Source: Oxalobacteraceae bacterium (GTDB lineage: Bacteria; Pseudomonadota; Gammaproteobacteria; Burkholderiales; Burkholderiaceae_D). From it: DNA of 30,896 bases. The notes beneath the pieces are model-generated. The model was not told the origin of the DNA, did not search any database, and saw only the letters and a program-made list of their open reading frames with translations. The first letter of the stretch is position 1, and each line of letters starts with the position of its first letter. Where the stretch lies: positions 1-30,896 of the forward strand of contig DPRS01000047.1 of NCBI GenBank assembly GCA_003537575.1, read 5' to 3'. Shown here piece after piece: positions 7,475-14,467 of this stretch. The position numbers and the translations under genes were made by a program.

Positions 7475-8983
7475 CTACATGGCAAGGTGCCGCGCCTGCC
7501 GTTGCGGCAATGCTCCTTCGTTTTTTTTGATTTCGGCAGAGGCTTTTTTCTGGATATGTTTTTTATGCGCCTGACCGGCGTAGTCATTGTCCAGCAAGGC
7601 ATGTACCGTATCTGCCGGCATACCCTGCTCCTGCAGCCATTGGCTGACCAGGGTCGCCAGGCGGTCCAGCGCGATACGATGGGTTGCATCGGTCTTTGCG
7701 TATAACCAGTCCGACAAGGCCATGAAGCGCATGAAAGGCGACCCGCCGAGGATGTGGGGCAGCGTATGGGCAAAGCGACCGGAATTAGCAATCATGTCCC
7801 AGTAACGGGCAAAGCGGACCAGCCGCTGCATGTCGGCAAAACCGATACGATCGGTGGCCAGAATGGTGTAAGGCGGGTGGGCATCGTACACCATGCGGAA
7901 ATCCTCCGTATGACGGATGATCGGTGTGCCGCGCAGGCGCTTCAGAATGCCGAACTGGATTTCATGCGGTTTCAGTGAATGCAGGTGGTCGAAGCCGCGC
8001 GCGAAGCTGTCGATATCCTCGCCCGGTAGACCGGCGATCAGGTCGACGTGCAGGTGGGCGGACGACTGCTCGCATAGCCAGCGAATATTGTCGGCGGCTT
8101 TGTCGTTGTTTTGCTTGCGGCTGACCAGGGATTGCACTTCCGGATTGAAGCTCTGGATGCCGATTTCGAATTGCAGGGTGCCGGGCGGGAATTTGACGAT
8201 CGCTTCCTTCAGCGCCTCGGGCAAGTGATCCGGCACGACCTCGAAGTGGGCATACACCGGATCGCCGGGATGGGCTGCCAGCTTGTCGAGGAAGAACTGC
8301 ATGATCTTCAGGCTGGACTTGATGTTCAGGTTGAAAGTGCGATCGACGAACTTGAACAGTCGGGCGCCGCGCGCATGCAGGCTTTCCAGTTGCGCCAGAA
8401 AGGCGTCGAGATCGAAGGGCCAGGCAGTCTTGTCCAGCGAAGACAGGCAGAATTCGCACTTGAACGGACAGCCGCGCGAGGCTTCCACGTACAGCGTGCG
8501 ATGCGCGATATCCTCCTCGGTATACAAGCCATACGGCAAGGCGATGTCGGCCAGTGGCGGCTGCACTCCGGCATGCACTTTCATCAGCGGCTGCGGGCCG
8601 TCGAGAATTTGCCGGCAAAGATGGGCGAAGCTGATATCGCCCCAGCCTGTGATGACATAGTCGGCTAGTCGGACAATTTCCTGCTCATTGGTTTCATGCG
8701 AGACTTCCGGCCCGCCCAGGACGATCGTTACCTCGGGCGCGACACGCTTGAGCATCGAAACAACCCTAGTGCATTCCTCGACATTCCAGATGTAGATACC
8801 CAGGCCGATAATGCGGGGATTCGACGCCAGCAGCTTTTCGACAATTTCGCTGGTTTTGGTGCCGGTCACGAATTCCAGCAGTTGCGTCTGCTCCCGCAGT
8901 TCTCCCATGTTGGCAAGCAGGTAGCGCAGGCCCAGAGAGGCATGGGTGTAACGGGCATTCAGGGTGGACAGCAGGATGCTCAT
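7475..8983 (-). CDS. B12-binding-domain radical SAM protein with DUF4080-type C-terminus
   Basis: This cytoplasmic iron-sulphur enzyme of about 502 residues has an N-terminal cobalamin-binding-like Rossmann domain (roughly 1-135; LLSTLNARYTHASLGLRYL, GLGIYIWNVEE, LGGPEVSHE) and a radical SAM domain with the CxxxCxxC cluster at Cys172, Cys176 and Cys179 (SRGCPFKCEFC). Next come the GIQSFNPEV and DLIAGLPGED motifs of the barrel and a C-terminal DUF4080-like region. Typical chemistry in this class is methylation or another radical reaction using B12, but no substrate is known. The start is set at Met10 of the open frame (8983), where the family normally begins; a longer form from 9010 is possible. 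Neither has a good ribosome-binding site. The gene is convergent with the DUF3717 gene and divergent from the patatin. Confidence 0.88.
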   Translation of the reverse strand: MSILLSTLNARYTHASLGLRYLLANMGELREQTQLLEFVTGTKTSEIVEKLLASNPRIIGLGIYIWNVEECTRVVSMLKRVAPEVTIVLGGPEVSHETNEQEIVRLADYVITGWGDISFAHLCRQILDGPQPLMKVHAGVQPPLADIALPYGLYTEEDIAHRTLYVEASRGCPFKCEFCLSSLDKTAWPFDLDAFLAQLESLHARGARLFKFVDRTFNLNIKSSLKIMQFFLDKLAAHPGDPVYAHFEVVPDHLPEALKEAIVKFPPGTLQFEIGIQSFNPEVQSLVSRKQNNDKAADNIRWLCEQSSAHLHVDLIAGLPGEDIDSFARGFDHLHSLKPHEIQFGILKRLRGTPIIRHTEDFRMVYDAHPPYTILATDRIGFADMQRLVRFARYWDMIANSGRFAHTLPHILGGSPFMRFMALSDWLYAKTDATHRIALDRLATLVSQWLQEQGMPADTVHALLDNDYAGQAHKKHIQKKASAEIKKNEGALPQRQARHLAM

Positions 8984-9175
8984 GGGACGGGCGCCGGACA
9001 AAAGCGCCATTCTACGCTGTAAGCGCTGGCCTGGCCGTCACTGCGGTGCTGACGCTGCCAAGTCATGTCCGGCGATTGGGGATACACTAGGGGGAAGTTA
9101 TTTTTGCTTGGCCGCCAGCATCGCGGACCTATTGACATATGCCGGCCAAAGCTCGCCAGCCAGGAGAATAGCCAC

Positions 9176-10330
9176 ATGGACATGAAGGCAAGCAATAATA
9201 TCAATCCCTGCCAGCACCGTATCGCGCTGGTCTTGCAAGGCGGCGGATCACTGGGCGCCTATCAGGCCGGTGTTTATCAGGCCTTGCACGAGCATGGGCT
9301 GACACCAGACTGGGTGGTAGGCACCTCCATCGGTGCCATCAACGCCGCCCTCATCGCGGGCAACAAGCGCGGTAATTGCCTGCAACGCATGAAGGAATTC
9401 TGGGAGCGGGTTGCGCATGACGATGCATTTGATATGAATAAAGTGTCAGATGCATCAAGGCAATTCAATATCAGGCTGGCGACCATGGATACTCTTATGC
9501 GTGGCGCCCCGGGATTTTTTTCCCCCAGAGTGATGCATCCTTTCCCGTACGGCATGCCGGTCGACCCGGAACAGGCAAGTTTTTATGATACTGCTCCATT
9601 GGCGCAAACCTTGCGCGAACTGGTTGATTTTGACTATCTGAATTCGCCGGACGGCATGCGCCTGACAGTGGAAGCGGTCAAAGTCACATGCGGCCGGCGC
9701 GCCATCTTCGATAATCGCAGAAGCCAGATTAGTCCCGAACATATCATGGCCAGCGGCGCTCTGCCTCCCGGATTTCCGGCGGTGCGCATCGATGGAGAAC
9801 TGTACTGGGATGGCGGCCTGTTTTCCAATACTCCGCTGGAAACCGTGCTGGACGATGAACCGCGCGTCGATACTCTGTGTTTCATGGTGGACTTGTGGAG
9901 TGCCGCCGGCGAAGAGCCATGCACGGTCGATGAAGTGGCGACGCGGCAAAAGGATGTGATGTATGCCTCACGCTCGAAAAACCATATCGAGCATTACCTT
10001 GAATTGCACAATTTGCGGGGCCTGGTGCGCAAACTGCACGGCGAATTACCGGAGGATTGCAAGAAGCGCACCGCTTATGCGATGGAGGCAGTCGGCCGCG
10101 ATTCCACCATCCATATCGTGCGGCTTGCCTATTCCGGACGCGACTGGCACATGGCGTCGAAAGACATCAATTTCTCCAGAGGTTCAATCGAATGGCGCTG
10201 GGAACAGGGTTACAGCGATGCGATGCGGGCCATCCGGCATCGGGGATGGATGACGTTCGTGCCTGCCGAAACCGGTATCGTGGTCCATGAGCTGGTGCCC
10301 AATGAAGCTGATGCGGTGGGCATGAAATAA
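9176..10330 (+). CDS. Patatin-like phospholipase with DUF3734-type C-terminus
   Basis: This 384-residue serine hydrolase has the patatin catalytic set: oxyanion-hole GGGSLG at 22-27, nucleophile motif GTSIG at 49-53 with Ser51, and the Asp of the dyad in DGG at 212-214. The last third (MYASRSKNHIEHYLELHNLR onward) matches the DUF3734 extension of proteobacterial patatins. It probably cleaves acyl esters of lipids; some relatives act on storage polyesters, which is of interest because a phasin gene follows. The frame is open from 9065, but AGGAGA at 9162-9167, eight bases before the ATG at 9176, fixes the start. No signal peptide is seen, so it is probably cytoplasmic or membrane-associated. 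Confidence 0.92.
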   Translation: MDMKASNNINPCQHRIALVLQGGGSLGAYQAGVYQALHEHGLTPDWVVGTSIGAINAALIAGNKRGNCLQRMKEFWERVAHDDAFDMNKVSDASRQFNIRLATMDTLMRGAPGFFSPRVMHPFPYGMPVDPEQASFYDTAPLAQTLRELVDFDYLNSPDGMRLTVEAVKVTCGRRAIFDNRRSQISPEHIMASGALPPGFPAVRIDGELYWDGGLFSNTPLETVLDDEPRVDTLCFMVDLWSAAGEEPCTVDEVATRQKDVMYASRSKNHIEHYLELHNLRGLVRKLHGELPEDCKKRTAYAMEAVGRDSTIHIVRLAYSGRDWHMASKDINFSRGSIEWRWEQGYSDAMRAIRHRGWMTFVPAETGIVVHELVPNEADAVGMK

Positions 10331-10369
10331 GCACCGCGGCAGGTGCCTTGAAGAAATTTAAACAAACTT

Positions 10370-10597
10370 TGCGTTGCAACAAAATATTGCTCTAAAACTA
10401 TTTGAACATTCGGGCATGCCTACCTATAATCCGCTGGCTGCAATGCAACAATGAAAAGCAGAAACATTCAGTAAGCCAGCTTTCTAGTCGTGCAGTGTGT
10501 GGATCGCACAACATTAGAGATTTTTTGTTGCGGCGCACAAAAAAATCCTTGACAAAAGTAAAGAGGGGCTTAGAATAGCAATTGTTGCGGTGCACAA
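10370..10597 (+). promoter_or_regulatory. Four TGCNNNGCA sites upstream of the phasin, PhaR-operator-like
   Basis: TGCGTTGCA (10370-10378), TGCAATGCA (10439-10447), TGCGGCGCA (10529-10537) and TGCGGTGCA (10586-10594) all fit TGCNNNGCA. The last two extend to nearly identical 16-mers, TTGTTGCGGCGCACAA (10525-10540) and TTGTTGCGGTGCACAA (10582-10597). One lies just upstream of the -35 box and one lies over the predicted transcription start. PhaR, the repressor of phasin genes, is known to bind TGC/GCA-type elements in phaP promoters, so a PhaR operator is the natural reading. It is inferred from pattern and position. Confidence 0.65.
10549..10576 (+). promoter_or_regulatory. Sigma-70 promoter of the phasin gene
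   Basis: A perfect -35 TTGACA (10549-10554) and a -10 TAGAAT (10571-10576) are separated by 16 bases, giving a predicted start near 10583. This is the strongest promoter in the window by eye, in keeping with the high expression of phasins. TGCNNNGCA elements bracket it. Confidence 0.75.
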
Positions 10598-10646
10598 CAA
10601 GCACTGCCCCAGCTCACAGTTATTCCTTTCATCTTAGGAGAAGCAA

Positions 10647-11210
10647 ATGTTTTCGATTCAAGACCAATTTTCCGCTGCTACCAAAGCCAATGTCGAAGCA
10701 CAGCTCGCCCTGGTGACTGCGCTGACCAGCAAAGCTTTTGAGGGTGTCGAAAAGCTGATCGACCTGAACCTGACCGTCGCAAAGACTTCCCTGGAAGAGT
10801 CCAATGCAGCCGCCAAGCAATTGCTGGCAGCCAAAGACCCGCAAGAATTTTTCTCGCTGGCTGCTGCCCAGGCGCAGCCGAATGCTGAAAAGGCGGCCGC
10901 TTATGCTCGCCATGTTGCCAACATTGCTTCTTCGACCCAGGCAGAAATCACCAAGACTGCTGAAGCGCAAATCGCTGAAACCAGCCGCAAGGTAGCGGCC
11001 CTGGTTGACGATGTTGCCAAGAACGCTCCGGCAGGCTCGGAAAACATGATTGCCATCGTCAAGTCGATGATCGGTAATGCCAACGCCGGCTACGAGCAAC
11101 TGGCCAAGACCACCAAGCAAGCTGTGGAAGCCATGGAAACCAACCTGAATACCGCGACTGTGCAATTCACCCAGGCAGCTGAAAAAGCCACCAGCCGCGC
11201 CAAGAAGTAA
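10647..11210 (+). CDS. Phasin family protein (PHA granule-associated)
   Basis: This 187-residue protein matches the phasin family: FSIQDQFSAATKANVEAQLALVTALTSKAFEGVEKLIDLN at the start, followed by long amphipathic helices rich in Ala, Lys and Glu, and a basic C-terminus (SRAKK). Phasins coat polyhydroxyalkanoate granules and control their number and size. TAGGAGAA at 10635-10642 is well placed for the ATG. The gene stands alone between its own promoter and terminator. It is probably repressed by PhaR when no polymer is present. The organism may carry several phasin paralogues, so a phaP number cannot be given. Confidence 0.93.
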   Translation: MFSIQDQFSAATKANVEAQLALVTALTSKAFEGVEKLIDLNLTVAKTSLEESNAAAKQLLAAKDPQEFFSLAAAQAQPNAEKAAAYARHVANIASSTQAEITKTAEAQIAETSRKVAALVDDVAKNAPAGSENMIAIVKSMIGNANAGYEQLAKTTKQAVEAMETNLNTATVQFTQAAEKATSRAKK

Positions 11211-11228
11211 TTCTTCGCTGCCGACAAG

Positions 11229-11257
11229 AACGGGCCGCATCGCGGCCCGTTTTTTTA
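11229..11257 (+). terminator. Rho-independent terminator of the phasin gene
   Basis: A perfect stem pairs AACGGGCCGC (11229-11238) with GCGGCCCGTT (11242-11251) around an ATC loop and runs into a T-tract to 11256. It ends right at the stop codon of the convergent small membrane protein gene. Confidence 0.9.
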
Positions 11258-11258
11258 T

Positions 11259-11546
11259 TCAGGAATGTTCATTTTGGTATGCGCGGGTATCTTCCATCAG
11301 GGCTTTACCCGGTCGGCACACCGATGACGCAGTTTCCTTGCGACGGCAGTCAGCTTCATCTGCATATTCGCTGGTAATGACTAAACTGTCATTGCCACCC
11401 ACCAGGTACCAGGCATTTTCCTTGTAAGAAGGTGCCGTACTGATCCATCCCATTTCAAACGCCGCCAGCCCTATGGCGGCAATAACGGCGACGATGCCCA
11501 TCAGGTAACGCGCGCGCCGTTCCAGCATTCCAATTGATGCAGCCAT
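11259..11546 (-). CDS. Small membrane protein of unknown function
   Basis: This 95-residue protein has a short basic N-terminus (MAASIGMLERRARY), one transmembrane helix at about 14-32, and a polar domain of about 60 residues, probably periplasmic, with two cysteines (DCRRKETASSVC) that could form a disulphide. The start is supported by TTGGAGAAG five bases before the ATG. I do not recognise a family. It is convergent with the phasin gene and divergent from the SET-domain gene. Confidence 0.65.
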   Translation of the reverse strand: MAASIGMLERRARYLMGIVAVIAAIGLAAFEMGWISTAPSYKENAWYLVGGNDSLVITSEYADEADCRRKETASSVCRPGKALMEDTRAYQNEHS

Positions 11547-11641
11547 TTTTACTTCTCCAAAGCAATGAAAATATAATGGCTGAAATAAGAAATGAACGCG
11601 AGCGATTCAGTAAAATTTTTTATGAAGATGGCTGTTCTGCA

Positions 11642-11657
11642 ACGGCATGCATGCCGT
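11642..11657. promoter_or_regulatory. Perfect 16-bp palindrome between divergent genes
   Basis: ACGGCATGCATGCCGT is fully self-complementary. Its outer flanks GCAAC and GTTGC extend the symmetry with a two-base offset. It lies 96 bases from the small membrane protein start and 167 bases from the SET-domain start, in otherwise AT-rich DNA with a possible -35 TTGAAA at 11691-11696 downstream. It could be the site of a dimeric regulator. No candidate regulator is adjacent. Confidence 0.4.
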
Positions 11658-11823
11658 GTTGCTAATTCACGAAGCGGCTGAAAAGGGTTCTTGAAAAAAA
11701 GAATTTCTTACTATGCTGGCACTGCGTGAAGAAATTGAATGACTGACATGTCGTTTGCTGACATTCACAGTACACTTCTGTCTTTTCCGATTACAGCATC
11801 ATCATCTTCGAAGAAGATCTACC

Positions 11824-12342
11824 ATGTACACTGATTCCCTTCATGGGTCCGGCACTGCCGGTTCTGCCACCTTGCGTCGTGGACCGGCATTTATTGTCAG
11901 GGGTTCGCGCATTCATGGCAAAGGTGTATTTGCTTCACGCATCATCCCCGCCGGCACCCGCATCGTCGAATACAAGGGCGAGCGGATCACGGTCGAAGAA
12001 GCTACGTTGCGGCACGGTCGCGATGCGGCAAACCCGCACCATACTTTCTTCTTCAGCCTTGATGATGGACGCATGATCGATGGGGATGCCGGCGGCAACA
12101 ATGCACGCTGGATCAATCATGCATGTGAACCGAATTGCGAAGCCCGCGAAGAAAACGGCCGCGTCTTTATTTACGCTTTGCGCGATATTCAACCCGGCGA
12201 GGAACTGGGCTACGACTACGGCCTGATCATCGACGGCAGGCATACGGCGGCAGTCAAACGCGATTATGCCTGCCGCTGTGGTGCGCCTGACTGCCGCAAA
12301 ACCATGCTCGCGCCCAAACGGAAAAAAGCCGTGCGGACATGA
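11824..12342 (+). CDS. SET-domain protein (putative lysine methyltransferase)
   Basis: This 172-residue protein is almost entirely a SET domain. It has an opening IHGKGVFASRIIPAGTRIVEYKG block (about 31-53), the SAM-binding/pseudoknot motif RWINHACEPNC (95-105), GYDY (129-132) with the catalytic tyrosine, and a post-SET-like cysteine cluster CRCGAPDC (150-157) that with Cys105 could bind one zinc. The C-terminus is basic (KRKKAVRT). SET proteins transfer methyl groups to lysines; bacterial targets are mostly unknown. The ATG at 11824 is chosen from the open frame that begins at 11755 because the domain begins shortly after it; the ribosome-binding site (GAAGAAGA) is only fair. Confidence 0.88.
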   Translation: MYTDSLHGSGTAGSATLRRGPAFIVRGSRIHGKGVFASRIIPAGTRIVEYKGERITVEEATLRHGRDAANPHHTFFFSLDDGRMIDGDAGGNNARWINHACEPNCEAREENGRVFIYALRDIQPGEELGYDYGLIIDGRHTAAVKRDYACRCGAPDCRKTMLAPKRKKAVRT

Positions 12343-12608
12343 CTTGTCGTTTACGCGGGAATTCAAAAAATGCAGCGTATAGGCTTGCTCCGCTCACAAT
12401 ATTTTTCTATCGATAAACGGTATTTTTGTCATACCGGATAAAGCCGTTTCTTTCTGTAATTTTTAAACCCCTTTCTTCTTATTTTCCTACCCTACAATCA
12501 GTCACTGTCCTATGCCATAGAGTGTCTTCGCCTGCTAGCATCCCTAAAGTAGCCGGATGCAAGGCGACTTGTTTGAACATGACATTGCACACTCTATTGG
12601 AGACCAAC

Positions 12609-12878
12609 ATGAACTTCATTATCTGGATTGTAGTAGGAGGCATCATTGGCTGGCTGGCAAGCCTGGTCATGAAAACCGATGCAGAGCAGGGCATGATTTT
12701 GAATATCGTGGTCGGGATCATTGGTGCATTGCTGGGCGGCTGGTTGCTGGCACCGTTGTTCGGAACTGGAACGATCAATCAGAATGACTTCAGCCTGGGG
12801 TCTCTCCTAGTGTCCTTCCTGGGTGCAATTGTCCTTCTCATGGTGGTCAACCTGGTGCGTCGCGGTCGCACGCGGTGA
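12609..12878 (+). CDS. GlsB/YeaQ/YmgE family membrane protein
   Basis: This 89-residue inner-membrane protein of the transglycosylase-associated (YeaQ/YmgE/GlsB) family has three hydrophobic segments: IIWIVVGGIIGWLASLVM, a glycine-rich NIVVGIIGALLGGWLLAPLFG, and LLVSFLGAIVLLMVVNLV, ending RRGRTR. The family is often stress-induced and its biochemical role is unsettled. The frame is open from 12426, but the ATG at 12609 matches the family start and follows GGAGA (12599-12603). The preceding 12343-12608 holds no gene; it contains an inverted repeat CGGTAT/ATACCG at 12418-12436. Confidence 0.88.
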   Translation: MNFIIWIVVGGIIGWLASLVMKTDAEQGMILNIVVGIIGALLGGWLLAPLFGTGTINQNDFSLGSLLVSFLGAIVLLMVVNLVRRGRTR

Positions 12879-12946
12879 GAGTCCAATTTCTGCACCTTCT
12901 CAGGTGAGAGGGCAGACATAAAACAAGGAAGAGCTCCACAAACAGA

Positions 12947-12980
12947 AAAGGCAAATCCGCAAGGATTTGCCTTTGTTTTT
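12947..12980. terminator. Bidirectional rho-independent terminator
   Basis: A perfect 12-base-pair stem pairs AAAGGCAAATCC (12947-12958) with GGATTTGCCTTT (12963-12974) around a GCAA loop. T-rich sequence follows on the plus strand and TTTTCTG follows on the minus strand. It sits between the convergent GlsB-like gene and the four-helix membrane protein gene and could serve both. Confidence 0.88.
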
Positions 12981-13007
12981 AAGAAGCATGCGGCCGCAGT
13001 ATCTGGC

Positions 13008-13436
13008 TCAGCCGGCGCATAGATTTTTGAAAATATTGATGACAAAGGCCAGCACGGCAACGGCCGACACGATCTCTGCCGCACCCATGATCGGGATGAC
13101 GGCTTTATTGCCGAGCATGAGCAAGGTCAATGCGACCATCATGACGGGCAGGGAAAGATTCAGCAGCCAAAAATGTAGCTTGGCCAGCCAGTTGTGCGCT
13201 GCTTGCGGAAAGATGCTGTAGACCAGACCTGACAAGGCCAGCGTGACCCAGCCCAGCAGATTGACGTGGGCATGGACCGGACGCAAGATAAAATTTTCGC
13301 TTGCTCCCATGGCAATCCCCATGACCATGCCAATCATCAGGTAGAGACCCGCAAGCTTGAGCCAGACGATGCCGGCGCTGGAAAATACGGGGGTGGTATT
13401 GACGACAGTCGCATTGACGACAGTGGTGTTGTGCAT
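13008..13436 (-). CDS. Small four-helix membrane protein resembling part of haem-copper oxidase subunit I
   Basis: This 142-residue protein has a threonine/valine repeat-like N-terminus (NTTVVNATVVNTTPV) and four predicted membrane helices (about 23-45, 55-77, 87-108, 114-138). The start of helix 2, RPVHAHVNLLGWVTLALSGLVYSIFP, resembles the haem-ligand helix of cbb3-type and NorB-type subunit I. Further histidines at 81 and 88 flank helix 3. It is far too short for a catalytic subunit (normally about 450 residues or more), yet the frame has clean ends and an AAGGGAAA site before the ATG, so it is not an obvious fragment. It may bind haem or copper; that is inference. Confidence 0.75.
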   Translation of the reverse strand: MHNTTVVNATVVNTTPVFSSAGIVWLKLAGLYLMIGMVMGIAMGASENFILRPVHAHVNLLGWVTLALSGLVYSIFPQAAHNWLAKLHFWLLNLSLPVMMVALTLLMLGNKAVIPIMGAAEIVSAVAVLAFVINIFKNLCAG

Positions 13437-13482
13437 GATATTTCCCTTGATGAAAATAAATGACGAAAAAAATTGTAGTGGA

Positions 13483-14457
13483 TTAGGTGCAGGGGATCGA
13501 TTCGTCCATCAGCCTTGTGGCGGCAGCCACTATGGCCCTTGCCTGCGGCGCGAAAGCCTGTTCCAGCACGTGGCTGGATGGCGCTGGCGCATCCGGTCCC
13601 GTAATGCGCACAATGGGTGCGCGCAGCGCATTGAACGCCTGTTCCGCCACCAGCGCGGCAACTTCGGCGCCGACGCCGCACATGGCGGATGCTTCATGCA
13701 CGATCAATAGCCGCCCGGTTTTGCGGATTGATTGCAGGATCGCTGGCGTGTCCAGCGGCTTCAGGCTGCGCAAATCCAGCACTTCGGCATCGATGCCTTG
13801 CGCGGATAGCGTATCGGCTGCCTGCAGGCAGGTATCGACCATTTTTGCATAGGTTACGACGGTGACGTCGCGGCCGGTACGCCGGATCGCCGCCTTGCCC
13901 AATGGCACAACAGCGTCCTGCTGCGGCACGTCGCCGCTCTGGTAGCCCAATGCCATGTCGACGAAGAACAGCACCGGGTTGTCGTCGCGGATTGCCGCCT
14001 TGAGCAAACCCTTGAAATCGGCGGCGTTCGACGGCATGACGACTTTCAGGCCGGGGCTGTGCACGAACCAGGCCTCGATGTTGTGGTTGTGCTGCGCACC
14101 GATACCCCAGCCGCTGCCGGTCATGGCGATCACTACCATCGGAAAGGCGAACTGGCCGCCCGAGATGTAGCGCAACTTGCCGGCACTGTTGACGATTTCA
14201 TCCATCGCGAAGCACAGGAAGGGCGCAAACAGCAAATCGATAACAGGACGCAGGCCGGTGGCGGCTGCGCCCGCCGCCGTGCCGGCAATGATGCCTTCGG
14301 CCAGGGGAGTATTGCGTACTCGTGCATTGCCGAATTCCTGCACGAGTTCCGGCCGCTTGGTGGCGACGCCTTCGCCGAACATCACCACGCTGGCGTCGCG
14401 CCGCATCTCTTCGGCCAGCGCCTGGCCGATTGCGTCATTGACAGTCATGTTGCTCAT
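13483..14457 (-). CDS. Thiamine-diphosphate dehydrogenase E1 component, beta subunit
   Basis: This 324-residue protein is the E1 beta chain of a 2-oxo-acid or acetoin dehydrogenase. Landmarks are NDAIGQALAEEMRRD, VVMFGEGV, a FGNARVRNTPLAEGIIAGTAAGAA block, PVIDLLFAPFLCFAMDEIVNSAGKLRYISGG, and a C-terminal transketolase-like domain (RTGRDVTVVTYAKM; LDLRSLKPLD; LLIVHEAS). The frame opens at 14526 inside the alpha gene. The ATG at 14457 is chosen because GAGGAG (14469-14464, minus strand) lies six bases before it and the alpha stop is only 10 bases upstream. It forms an alpha2beta2 enzyme with the preceding gene's product. No lipoyl E2 or E3 gene follows. Confidence 0.9.
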   Translation of the reverse strand: MSNMTVNDAIGQALAEEMRRDASVVMFGEGVATKRPELVQEFGNARVRNTPLAEGIIAGTAAGAAATGLRPVIDLLFAPFLCFAMDEIVNSAGKLRYISGGQFAFPMVVIAMTGSGWGIGAQHNHNIEAWFVHSPGLKVVMPSNAADFKGLLKAAIRDDNPVLFFVDMALGYQSGDVPQQDAVVPLGKAAIRRTGRDVTVVTYAKMVDTCLQAADTLSAQGIDAEVLDLRSLKPLDTPAILQSIRKTGRLLIVHEASAMCGVGAEVAALVAEQAFNALRAPIVRITGPDAPAPSSHVLEQAFAPQARAIVAAATRLMDESIPCT

Positions 14458-14467
14458 TCCCTGCTCC

